A DNA stretch of 6,506 bases from Actinomycetes bacterium. Its GTDB lineage: Bacteria > Actinomycetota > Acidimicrobiia > Acidimicrobiales > Palsa-688. The notes under the pieces were generated by a model. The model saw only the letters and a list, made by a program, of their open reading frames with translations. It searched no databases and had not been told where the DNA came from. The stretch lies in assembly GCA_021846485.1 (NCBI GenBank), contig JAJZWW010000191.1, positions 1 to 6,506 of the forward strand, in the 5' to 3' direction. The translations under genes were made by a program, and so were the position numbers. Positions 1-6,493 of the stretch are shown here, piece by piece (the first letter of the stretch is position 1; each line of letters opens with the position of its first letter).

Positions 1-3000
1 CCAAGTCCTCCAGGGCGCCTTGCTGGGTGGCGTCTCGTGCGGCCCGGTGAGCGCCGTCGTGGGCGGGGCCGTCGACGTACACAGCGACGTGAGCCTCCCT
101 GTAGAGGAAGTCGGGCCGGGTGCCCGCAGCTTCGATGTAGACCTGGGCGGCGTCGGGCAGGCGGTAGCCGCGCTCGGAGAGAAAGTCCAGCCACTCTCGC
201 TCGAGCGAGGAGCCACAGAGCCGCTCGAGGGAGGCCCTGTGCTCGTCGGGGTCGCTCGGACCCGGGGACGTGCTGACCTTGGCCCGGGCGAGGTCGACCA
301 TGAGGTCGCGGATGAGGTGGCGGTCGAGGGCGTGATGGTGAGCCTGGTTCCCATAGGCCATGAGACAGTCGTAGCAGGCCGCTTCGCAGGCCTCGCCGCC
401 AAGGTCGCCTCGGTCGGCACCGCTGTCGGGGTCGAAGTGGCAGACCTCGAGCGCGGCTCGGGCGACTTCGGGCAGTGCGGCAGGGTCATCGACGAGCCGG
501 CGCAGCACCCCGGCTCCCCCCTCCGCGGTCTCGTACAACAGGATCGTGCGCCGGGCGAGCCCGGCCACGAAGGCCACGCCCGCCTCCCCTGCAGCGTCGT
601 CGGGCCCGCCGCCCACCTTGTCGGAGCAGCGATCGTGGTGCGGCGGGCGGGGCCGATAGCGCGGCGGCAGGTTCGGCAGGTGGTCGAGGCCGAGCTCGGC
701 GTCCTCCAGCTCGAAGCGGACCTGGAGCCCGCGTTTGAGCGCGGCGCCGAGGGAGATGGCCTCCTCCAGGCTCATCTCTCGGGCCGGCTCGACGAGCAGG
801 CTGTTGAGGCGGTCCTCCACGAAGGGGACCACGCGCACCAGCCGCCGGCGCGCCTCTGCCCTCTCCTCCTCGTCCTCGTCCTCGGCGCGCGAGTCTGCCA
901 CCCAGCGACCGCGGGGGACCTCCAGCAAGAACCCCTCCGGAGTGTCAGGGCGGCGGCGGGCTCGACCGACGTTCAGCCGGTAGATCGTGGCCGCGGGTGC
1001 ATAGGCGAGCTGCACGAGCTCACCAGAGGCCGCCGCTGCGCTCGCGCGCCGCTCCAGCCGATGGCCGCGTGCCTCGCCGAAGCGGATCGCGGTGCGGACC
1101 TCGTAGCCCTGGCGGCGGCGTTCCTCCTCGTCGGAGGTGATCCGGTAGCGACGCCGCAGCGACACGCTCGCGACGCGAAGCAGGTCACCGTAGCGCTGCG
1201 CCCCCTCGCCGCTCAGGCCCTGGCCGCAGCGCTCGCAGCAGTCCGGCCCGACCCCGCCGGGAGCTGGATGCGCGTACCCGCAGGCCGAACAGACGACTGC
1301 GGCCTGGGTGAGGGCGGGGCCCGAGGCGAGCGCCTCGGGGGAGTCGAGGGGGAGGTCGGCGCGGTCCACCTGGTAGACGGCGCCGTCGTGGTAGACGAGG
1401 TTTCCCGGCCCGAACTCCGCGATGGCCAAAAAGCGCGGCCGCGACAGGTACTCGTCGCCGGTCTTGTGTCGCGGGGCTGGTACGTAGGCCGACACCGGGA
1501 GCCGGGGGAAGTTGTAGCCAGGGAGGAAGCCTTCGGAGGCGAAGTAACGGTAGCTGTAGAAGTCGGAGAAGAGGCTGCTTGCGGCCAGGCCCCTGCGCTC
1601 GTCGTCGTTCAAGAGAAGGCCCAGCTTGGTCTCGGCCTGGGAGCGCAGGATCTTCGCCTGATCCTTGTCCTGGGGCGAGCGCGCCGCGTCGAGCACGACC
1701 TGGCCGTAAAAGCGGGCCTGGGCCGAGGCGGCGCGGTACATTTCGCGCCAGCGGTCGCAGGACGCGTCAAAGCGCGCGGCGGCTCCGGCGAGCACTTCAT
1801 CGAGCCAGCTCGCCCGCCACCACTCGGCCGCTTTCAGCTCGCCGCCGATGTCGTCCAACACCGACAGGGCGCGGGCTTTCGCTCGAGGGATGACATCACT
1901 CTGCTCGAACGCGCTGTTCACTTCGTCTCGAAGCGCGAGCGGCGGCGGGTCGCCGTCAACGTCGAGGACGTCTCGGAGGCTCGCGCCGAGACGGACGCCG
2001 GTCTCTGCAAGCCAGATGGCCTGGACGTGGGCACGCAGCAGGTCCTCGTTGGCCAAGTCCAGCTCAGCGGGGCGCACCTGGCCGGAGATCATGAGCTCAG
2101 GGCGGCGAAAGAAGTATCGATCGTGGCTCGAGGTCGTCGAGCAGTAGGTCACCACGAAGGCTGGCTGGCCTGAGCGCCCGGCCCGCCCCGAGCGCTGCAC
2201 GTAGTTGGCGGGCGTGGGCGGGACGTTGCGCATCCCCACTGCGTTCAAGCTCGCAACGTCGATGCCGAGCTCCATGGTGGGTGAGCAGCACAGAAGTGGC
2301 AGCTTTCCCACTCGAAACGCCTCCTCGCGTTCTTCTCGGACTTCGGCGGGCACCTGGGCGGTGTGCTCTGCTGCCATGAACACCGACATCTCGGACGCGA
2401 CCTGCTTGTAGAGGCGGCGGAAGAACTCGTTCGTCGCCGCCTCGGCCTCGCCGACCTGGCCCACCCGGACCGGATCGGTAGGAGGGCTGTCACCGGCACC
2501 GGCGTGAAAGCGCATGGCGCCCGACGCGAGGCGGTAGCCGGCCACACCCCCGCCTCGCCGAGCGTCGACGACCTCGCTGAGGAGCCCGGCGGCTGCCATG
2601 AGCTCGAAGCAATCTGCGATCACCTGGCCCACCTCGTCGCTGGTGAGTCCCGCCTCCACCAGCGCCCTCCGGCGCACGTAGGTGCCGATCGCGCTGCGCG
2701 GCCCCAAGAAGAGCCAGCGCTGGCCCTTCGGGATGCGGTCGCCTTTGCGCGAGGAGCGCGGGAAGACCGTCGAGTGGGTCTCCAGGCGGTCCCGCTCGGT
2801 CTCGTCGAAGCCCCACGGCGGCACGAGCTCGGCGTAGGAGCGGGCCTCGATCGTCTTCTGCCGGGCAGGGTCGAGATGCTCGGCACCGATGGCGAGCTCG
2901 TGGCGCAGGTGGTCGAGGATGGCCCTGCAGATCTCCCCGCGCTGGGCCGCAGGTGCGCCAGCGAGCGCCGGGTGCCGACCGTCCCAGGCGCCACCATCCG

Positions 3001-5299
3001 CGGCGAGGCGGTCGAGGTGCTCGTAGCCGACCTCGAGGAGGCCGAGTTGTTCCAGGTTGGGCGCGGCGACGCGCCAGCCGCGGCGCAGGTCGATGGCCAG
3101 CCGGTAGCCGACCACGTCGACCAAGGCCCGACGAGCGCGCTCGGGGACCTCGTAGAGGCGAGCTTCAGGGTTGGCGGCGTACGCCGCCGCATCGAGGTGA
3201 AGTGCGTCCACGGCCGCTGGTGCCAGCTCCTCGTAGCCGAGCCCGACAGCGCCCGCCTTCTCCAGGGCTCGGTAGGTCGCTGCTCGGAGCACCGATATCT
3301 GCACGAAGTCGTTGAAGTGCCCGGCCTGGAGGGCCGCGTCTTGGCGACTGTCGGAGAAGCTGAGAAGCTTCGGCTCGACGCCATTCGCCTCGCCGAGGTG
3401 GCGCAGGACCGCGAGGCTCAAGACGGTCGTGGAGCTGGAGCGGCCCTCGGTACCAAGCGTCGTGAGCCGGGTCAGGTCCGAGGAGCGCCCCCGCAGCGCG
3501 TAGGAGATCCCACACGACAGGCAGAGCCGGAACGGCGCGGGTAGCCAGTGGGCGAGCAGGGAGCCACTTGTCGGCTGAAGGTCGAGCTGGCCGTCGGGAT
3601 GCACCCAGACCGGCGTGGGAAGCCGCTCTCGATGGTCTCGGCGCAAGCGGAACCCGCCCTTTGGGTCCTCTTCCAGCCAGTCCGAAGGCAGCCGTTCGAG
3701 CATGCCGTCGAGTTCGGCTGGCCAGGGGCTGGCGGCGCTCAGGTGAAGGAAGCCGAGCTGGCGTGCTTCGTCTTCGACGAGGGCGGTGTCGCGGTCCGAC
3801 AGCTCCCGACCCACCAGGTAGCTCGTGCCTCGAGCCTGATCGGGGATCCGCTCGGCGATGTAGTACTCCTGGCCGCAACGTCGGCAGAACGCGAGAGGCA
3901 ACGCAACCCGGCTGCGATCCCCTGGCGCGAAGCGCTGCTCGCCCCAGAGCAGTTCACGCTCCCCCTCGGCCTCTGGGGTGGCGGCGACGGGGGCTCCACG
4001 TCCGACGAACTGGTGAAGGCGAAAAGCAAACAGCGGCGCGTCGGTCTCGGGGTGGCGGGCCTGGGAGCCGGCGAGTAGGCACGCTTTGATCGCTTGCGCC
4101 GCCTGCTCCTCGCTACAGCCCACCAGCTTGGCGAGCTCGCGCGCCACGCCACCTGCGCCGTGCAGCGGGCGGGGGGTGGCCCGCGTGGCCTCAGGACCCT
4201 CTCCTTGGATGCCGAGGGTCGACTCGATCCACCGTGCCAGCGGGTTCGCCCGGAGCTCTGCGAAACCACTCGGCGTCCTCTTGCTGGACACTGTTTTGGC
4301 AAGCGAGCTGAGCAGCTCCCGATCTTCGGGCCGCCACGGATCGGTGGCCCGCTCCAAGCGCTCGCTGATTACGCTTTCGGGGGTGACCTCCGTGCCGAAC
4401 AGGCGAGCCGCGACCCTCGCGACCTCGACGCGACGCTGCTCGGCGGTCCCACCGGAGCTGAGCGTCGCCGAGGTGCCCACGCACTGCAGCCGGCGAGCGC
4501 TGCAGGCTTCGCGCAGGCGCCGGACTAGGAGCGCTACGTCCGCACCCTGACGGCCCCGGTAGGTGTGCAGCTCGTCGAGCACCAAGAACCGCAGGTCCTG
4601 CGCCGCGTCGATGATGGGTCGCTCCTCGGTGCGGGTGAGGAGCAGCTCCAGCATCACGTAGTTGGTGAGCAGCACGTCGGGAGGATGGGAGCGCAGCTCC
4701 TCGCGGGCTTCTTGGGACTCTTGGCCCGTATACCGCCTGACGCGGACCGGGCCCTCGGAGGGCAAGAACTTCGCGACCTCTTCGAGCTGGGAGTTGACCA
4801 GCGCGTTCATCGGGTAGACGACGATCGCCTCGATCCGGTCATCGCATCCGCGGCCCTCGCGCAAGATGGCATCGGTGATCGGGATCAGGTAGCCGAGGCT
4901 CTTGCCCGAGCCGGTGCCGGTCGTCAGCACGTAGCTGACCCCCGACGCGGCAGCCCGGACCGCCTCTGCCTGATGGTGGTACAGGTGAAGGCCTCGCCGA
5001 GCGCCGCCCGCCTGGTCGGGGACCCGGAACAGTTCACCGCATCGGTCACTGAGCAGCCGTTCGTTCACGAGCTCGTCGACCCAGCCGCCCGGCGCGAACG
5101 ACGGGTTCAAGCTCACCGACGGATCAGGCCAGAGCACGCCTTCGTCGAGCTTCTTCTGGACGAACTCCGACACTCGTTCGTCCTGGATTCGCAGGGCGCC
5201 TTCGAGAAACCGCCGGTACTCGGCAATGACGCCGTCCCGCAGGGCAAAGACGTCCATTGCCGCACGGTCGGTCGGCGTTGTCAGTGCTGTCGTCGCCAT
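1..5299 (-). CDS. Large DUF1998-family SF2 helicase with C-terminal nuclease-like segment (3' end outside window)
   Basis: Probable ATP-dependent DNA translocase/helicase acting in the cytoplasm; its substrate cannot be read from sequence. The hand-translated frame is open for 1,766 codons. Visible motifs: YHHQ ending at Q110; Walker A GTGSGKS 128-134 (K133); YPMNAL 162-167; TNYVML 212-217; Walker B DELH 242-245; SAT 277-279; FRLHQF 426-431; GTEGRSS from 616; SFSDSRQDAALQAGHF from 647; PTMELGID from 1007; QRSGRAGR 1035-1042 (motif VI). Cysteine pairs 472/475 with 593/596 and 1337/1340 with 1355/1358 look like zinc ribbons. DUF1998-type signatures are LLYETAEGGAGVL from 1587 and cysteines 1620/1638/1642/1645. 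Near the edge, RPDF (1728-1731) and VYVDGPAHD (1740-1748) recall Vsr/DUF559 nucleases. The start is the ATG 8 nt after the upstream stop, preceded by AGGGGAAG. It is far longer than MrfA-type helicases and nearer DruE in size. Helicase identity is very secure; membership of a named defence system is inference, so no symbol is given. Confidence 0.95.
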   Translation of the reverse strand, partial: MATTALTTPTDRAAMDVFALRDGVIAEYRRFLEGALRIQDERVSEFVQKKLDEGVLWPDPSVSLNPSFAPGGWVDELVNERLLSDRCGELFRVPDQAGGARRGLHLYHHQAEAVRAAASGVSYVLTTGTGSGKSLGYLIPITDAILREGRGCDDRIEAIVVYPMNALVNSQLEEVAKFLPSEGPVRVRRYTGQESQEAREELRSHPPDVLLTNYVMLELLLTRTEERPIIDAAQDLRFLVLDELHTYRGRQGADVALLVRRLREACSARRLQCVGTSATLSSGGTAEQRRVEVARVAARLFGTEVTPESVISERLERATDPWRPEDRELLSSLAKTVSSKRTPSGFAELRANPLARWIESTLGIQGEGPEATRATPRPLHGAGGVARELAKLVGCSEEQAAQAIKACLLAGSQARHPETDAPLFAFRLHQFVGRGAPVAATPEAEGERELLWGEQRFAPGDRSRVALPLAFCRRCGQEYYIAERIPDQARGTSYLVGRELSDRDTALVEDEARQLGFLHLSAASPWPAELDGMLERLPSDWLEEDPKGGFRLRRDHRERLPTPVWVHPDGQLDLQPTSGSLLAHWLPAPFRLCLSCGISYALRGRSSDLTRLTTLGTEGRSSSTTVLSLAVLRHLGEANGVEPKLLSFSDSRQDAALQAGHFNDFVQISVLRAATYRALEKAGAVGLGYEELAPAAVDALHLDAAAYAANPEARLYEVPERARRALVDVVGYRLAIDLRRGWRVAAPNLEQLGLLEVGYEHLDRLAADGGAWDGRHPALAGAPAAQRGEICRAILDHLRHELAIGAEHLDPARQKTIEARSYAELVPPWGFDETERDRLETHSTVFPRSSRKGDRIPKGQRWLFLGPRSAIGTYVRRRALVEAGLTSDEVGQVIADCFELMAAAGLLSEVVDARRGGGVAGYRLASGAMRFHAGAGDSPPTDPVRVGQVGEAEAATNEFFRRLYKQVASEMSVFMAAEHTAQVPAEVREEREEAFRVGKLPLLCCSPTMELGIDVASLNAVGMRNVPPTPANYVQRSGRAGRSGQPAFVVTYCSTTSSHDRYFFRRPELMISGQVRPAELDLANEDLLRAHVQAIWLAETGVRLGASLRDVLDVDGDPPPLALRDEVNSAFEQSDVIPRAKARALSVLDDIGGELKAAEWWRASWLDEVLAGAAARFDASCDRWREMYRAASAQARFYGQVVLDAARSPQDKDQAKILRSQAETKLGLLLNDDERRGLAASSLFSDFYSYRYFASEGFLPGYNFPRLPVSAYVPAPRHKTGDEYLSRPRFLAIAEFGPGNLVYHDGAVYQVDRADLPLDSPEALASGPALTQAAVVCSACGYAHPAPGGVGPDCCERCGQGLSGEGAQRYGDLLRVASVSLRRRYRITSDEEERRRQGYEVRTAIRFGEARGHRLERRASAAAASGELVQLAYAPAATIYRLNVGRARRRPDTPEGFLLEVPRGRWVADSRAEDEDEEERAEARRRLVRVVPFVEDRLNSLLVEPAREMSLEEAISLGAALKRGLQVRFELEDAELGLDHLPNLPPRYRPRPPHHDRCSDKVGGGPDDAAGEAGVAFVAGLARRTILLYETAEGGAGVLRRLVDDPAALPEVARAALEVCHFDPDSGADRGDLGGEACEAACYDCLMAYGNQAHHHALDRHLIRDLMVDLARAKVSTSPGPSDPDEHRASLERLCGSSLEREWLDFLSERGYRLPDAAQVYIEAAGTRPDFLYREAHVAVYVDGPAHDGAHRAARDATQQGALEDL

Positions 5300-5301
5300 C
5301 G

Positions 5302-5310
5302 CTTCCCCTA
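5302..5310 (-). promoter_or_regulatory. Ribosome-binding site of the helicase overlapping the peptidase stop codon
   Basis: On the minus strand the peptidase stop TAG (5310-5308) runs directly into a purine-rich AGGGGAAG (5309-5302), which lies just upstream of the helicase ATG at 5299. The Shine-Dalgarno sequence therefore includes two bases of the stop codon. This fixes the helicase start and suggests translational coupling between the two genes. Confidence 0.7.
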
Positions 5311-5874
5311 CCGGCGCCCGGGTGCCCGACGAGCGGCGCGCTTGTAGGCGCCGGTCACGTTGAGCCGGAACCGCATCATCGGCTCGCTCACCCCGTAGTG
5401 CTCCGCGGCGAGGTCGACGGGCACCCGGCGGGCCGCGATCGAAAAGGCGGCCTCGTCGGAGACGAGGATGGCGCCGGCCAGCCAGTCCGCCTCCTCCTCC
5501 ATCTCAGGGTTCCACAGGCGACTCCTGTCGTGATCCAGCGGTGGAGAGGGTTCGTGCAGCAAGAGACCGTGCGCCAGCTCATGGCCGACGTCGGAAGCCT
5601 GACGTCCCCTCGAATGCGCGTCGTTGTGGACGACGACCCGGCGGCTGCCCCGGAAGACCGTGACCGCCGAGAACTCGCTCGCGTCGACCTGCTGGAAGTG
5701 GTGCACCGCGCCCGGCGCGTGCTCGCCAAGATCCGACAGGGCCAGCACTGGAATGTCCAAGCGGTGAGCGAGCTGCCAGGGGTCGAGCCGGGCCGTGAGG
5801 CCAAGGCCGAGCTCCATGCGGACCTCCCGAGCGATCTCGTTCGCCTCGCTCTTGAAACCGCGTCGCAGTGCCAC
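5308..5874 (-). CDS. ImmA/IrrE-family (COG2856, DUF955) zinc metallopeptidase
   Basis: A 188-residue cytoplasmic protein with the zinc-peptidase motif HELAH at 98-102; H98 and H102 would be ligands and E99 the catalytic base. One of E126-E128, in EEEADWLAGAIL, would be the third ligand, the usual E..A.. arrangement of the family. The N-terminus (RRGFKSEANEIAREVR, then DPWQLAHRLDIPVL) and the C-terminal GVSEPMMRFRLNVTGA segment are also typical, so the protein looks complete and active. The start is GTG at 5874, 7 nt after the regulator's stop, with only a weak ribosome-binding site. Family members cleave or inactivate partner XRE repressors (ImmA on ImmR; IrrE/PprI on DdrO) after DNA damage. 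Placed directly after an XRE gene, its likely target is that regulator. That it controls the downstream helicase is inference; an XRE-COG2856 toxin-antitoxin role is the alternative. Confidence 0.93.
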   Translation of the reverse strand: MALRRGFKSEANEIAREVRMELGLGLTARLDPWQLAHRLDIPVLALSDLGEHAPGAVHHFQQVDASEFSAVTVFRGSRRVVVHNDAHSRGRQASDVGHELAHGLLLHEPSPPLDHDRSRLWNPEMEEEADWLAGAILVSDEAAFSIAARRVPVDLAAEHYGVSEPMMRFRLNVTGAYKRAARRAPGRR

Positions 5875-5881
5875 GATCCGC

Positions 5882-6274
5882 TCACTGCTTGCGCAGCCGC
5901 GCGTAGGTCGCCTTGATCAGCTCGTCGAGCGCAACGGCCCCCTCGGGCGACAGGTTGGGGTCGCTGCGCAGGTAGGTCGAGATCATGGTGAGCGGCTCGG
6001 GCTGCGAGGGTCGAGGGATGTCCTCACCACGCAGGAACGTGGTGGTGTCGAGCCCGGCCCAGGCTGCCAGCGCCGCCAGCCCCTGGGCGTCGGGCAGCTT
6101 CCCCTGTGACATCCGGGTGAGCGTGGACGCGCTCACACCGCACTGCTTGGCCACCTGGCGCCACGTGAGCCCCTGGCCGATGCGCTGCGCGTCGAGCGCG
6201 GCGAAGAACGCCTCCCCGTCGAAGCGGGTCTTGATCGCGGACACCTCCTGCTCGTTGCTTCTTTGCAACCACAC
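5882..6274 (-). CDS. XRE-family helix-turn-helix transcriptional regulator
   Basis: A protein of up to 130 residues, first gene of the leftward operon. The helix-turn-helix spans about residues 36-60 of the longest reading: LTWRQVAKQCGVSASTLTRM, with S48-R54 as the probable recognition helix, followed by GKLPD and a further helical segment LAALAAWAGL. The C-terminal 45 residues, ending in ELIKATYARLRKQ, are helical and charged and could mediate dimerisation or contact with the peptidase. The start is uncertain. GTG at 6274 gives the longest form; TTG at 6268 has GGAG five bases upstream; GTG at 6244 gives a form starting just before the conserved-looking FDGEAFFAALDAQR segment. The HTH is present whichever start is used. 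It probably represses its own operon from the divergent region at 6275-6358 and is the likely target of the neighbouring ImmA/IrrE peptidase. Confidence 0.9.
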   Translation of the reverse strand: MWLQRSNEQEVSAIKTRFDGEAFFAALDAQRIGQGLTWRQVAKQCGVSASTLTRMSQGKLPDAQGLAALAAWAGLDTTTFLRGEDIPRPSQPEPLTMISTYLRSDPNLSPEGAVALDELIKATYARLRKQ

Positions 6275-6305
6275 TCCGAGTGCGGTACAGTTCGACTCTC
6301 ACAAC

Positions 6306-6335
6306 ATGATATCTTACGAGCAACGACCGGTCCAA
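6306..6335 (-). promoter_or_regulatory. Candidate promoter of the XRE-peptidase-helicase operon
   Basis: Reading leftward, TTGGAC (6335-6330) and TATCAT (6311-6306) are separated by 18 bp. The -10 hexamer matches TATAAT at five of six positions; the -35 matches TTGACA only at its first three bases. Transcription would begin near 6299, leaving a leader of about 25 nt before the outermost GTG at 6274. This stretch is also locally AT-richer than its surroundings. Assigned by eye. Confidence 0.4.
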
Positions 6336-6341
6336 TGGTCG
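6324..6341. promoter_or_regulatory. Overlapping palindromes, possible XRE operator
   Basis: CGACC (6324-6328) and GGTCG (6337-6341) form an inverted repeat with an 8-nt centre. Inside it are a perfect palindrome GACCGGTC (6325-6332) and the near-palindrome CCAATGG (6332-6338). The cluster covers the candidate -35 of the leftward promoter, where an autorepressor would act. There is only one copy, and short palindromes are expected by chance in GC-rich DNA. Confidence 0.3.
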
Positions 6342-6346
6342 GAGCG

Positions 6347-6352
6347 AAGGGA
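6347..6352 (+). promoter_or_regulatory. Shine-Dalgarno-like AAGGGA before ATG 6359
   Basis: AAGGGA sits 6 nt upstream of the ATG at 6359, good spacing for a ribosome-binding site. It is the main reason for listing the 44-codon frame that follows. Confidence 0.4.
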
Positions 6353-6358
6353 CCAGGC

Positions 6359-6493
6359 ATGTCGAACCCAGAAGCCAGCACCTCCGGGCCCTTCGGGCCG
6401 ACCAGCTCGGCACGGTGGCCGCTTCGCTGCGGGCTGGGAATGCCGGCGCGAAGCACGTGTCGGAGCAAGTACGCCGAGGAGGTGAACAGGTGA
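6359..6493 (+). CDS. Possible 44-residue small protein or leader peptide, unknown function
   Basis: This frame starts MSNPEASTSG and ends KYAEEVNR, with ATG at 6359 and TGA at 6491-6493. In favour: a well-spaced AAGGGA upstream, a high proportion of G/C at third codon positions, and a 4-base GTGA overlap with the likely start of the next gene, a common sign of translational coupling. Against: the composition is rich in Ser, Pro, Gly and Arg, no domain is recognisable, and the second codon position is more GC-rich than the first, unlike normal GC-rich coding sequence. The +2 frame across the same bases (RSQHLRALRADQLGTVAASL and onward) looks more like a helical protein but lacks a good start. 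It may be a leader peptide, a spurious frame, or the 5' end of a frameshifted gene. Confidence 0.35.
   Translation: MSNPEASTSGPFGPTSSARWPLRCGLGMPARSTCRSKYAEEVNR
6387..6399 (+). other. Short GC hairpin GGCCC-TTC-GGGCC
   Basis: A perfect 5-bp GC stem with a 3-nt TTC loop lies inside the possible 44-codon frame. No T-run follows, so it is not a standard terminator. It could be an RNA structure upstream of the next gene, or simply chance in GC-rich DNA. Confidence 0.3.

Noticed and set aside
20..2173. Plus-strand open frame of 717 codons, with further long ones at 2363-3544, 3548-4078 and 4565-5347
   Set aside because: All are exactly codon-aligned antisense to the helicase. Their stops fall only where the helicase uses CTA or TCA codons. 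They are a by-product of GC-rich codon use and have no recognisable motifs.
2620..3384. Minus-strand frame of 254 codons, and the 237-codon frame at 3165-3878
   Set aside because: They overlap the helicase on the same strand in other frames and have Arg/Ser/Pro-rich composition without domains. The helicase frame carries all the conserved motifs here.
1..5299. Assigning the helicase directly as DruE, DrmA or DpdJ
   Set aside because: Size and DUF1998 features fit this broad group, but no other component of Druantia, DISARM or the Dpd system is visible and I could not run profile searches. A symbol would overstate the evidence.
5257..5916. Plus-strand frame of 219 codons opposite the peptidase gene
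   Set aside because: It is antisense to the ImmA/IrrE gene, whose HELAH motif and family signatures establish the real coding strand.
6387..6399. Rho-independent terminator at the GGCCC-TTC-GGGCC hairpin
   Set aside because: No T-run follows it, and it lies between a plausible start codon and the next gene, where a terminator would not be expected.
5985..6485. Plus-strand frame of 166 codons across the XRE gene and intergenic region
   Set aside because: It is antisense to a convincing helix-turn-helix gene and then crosses the promoter region. Its protein has no recognisable features.
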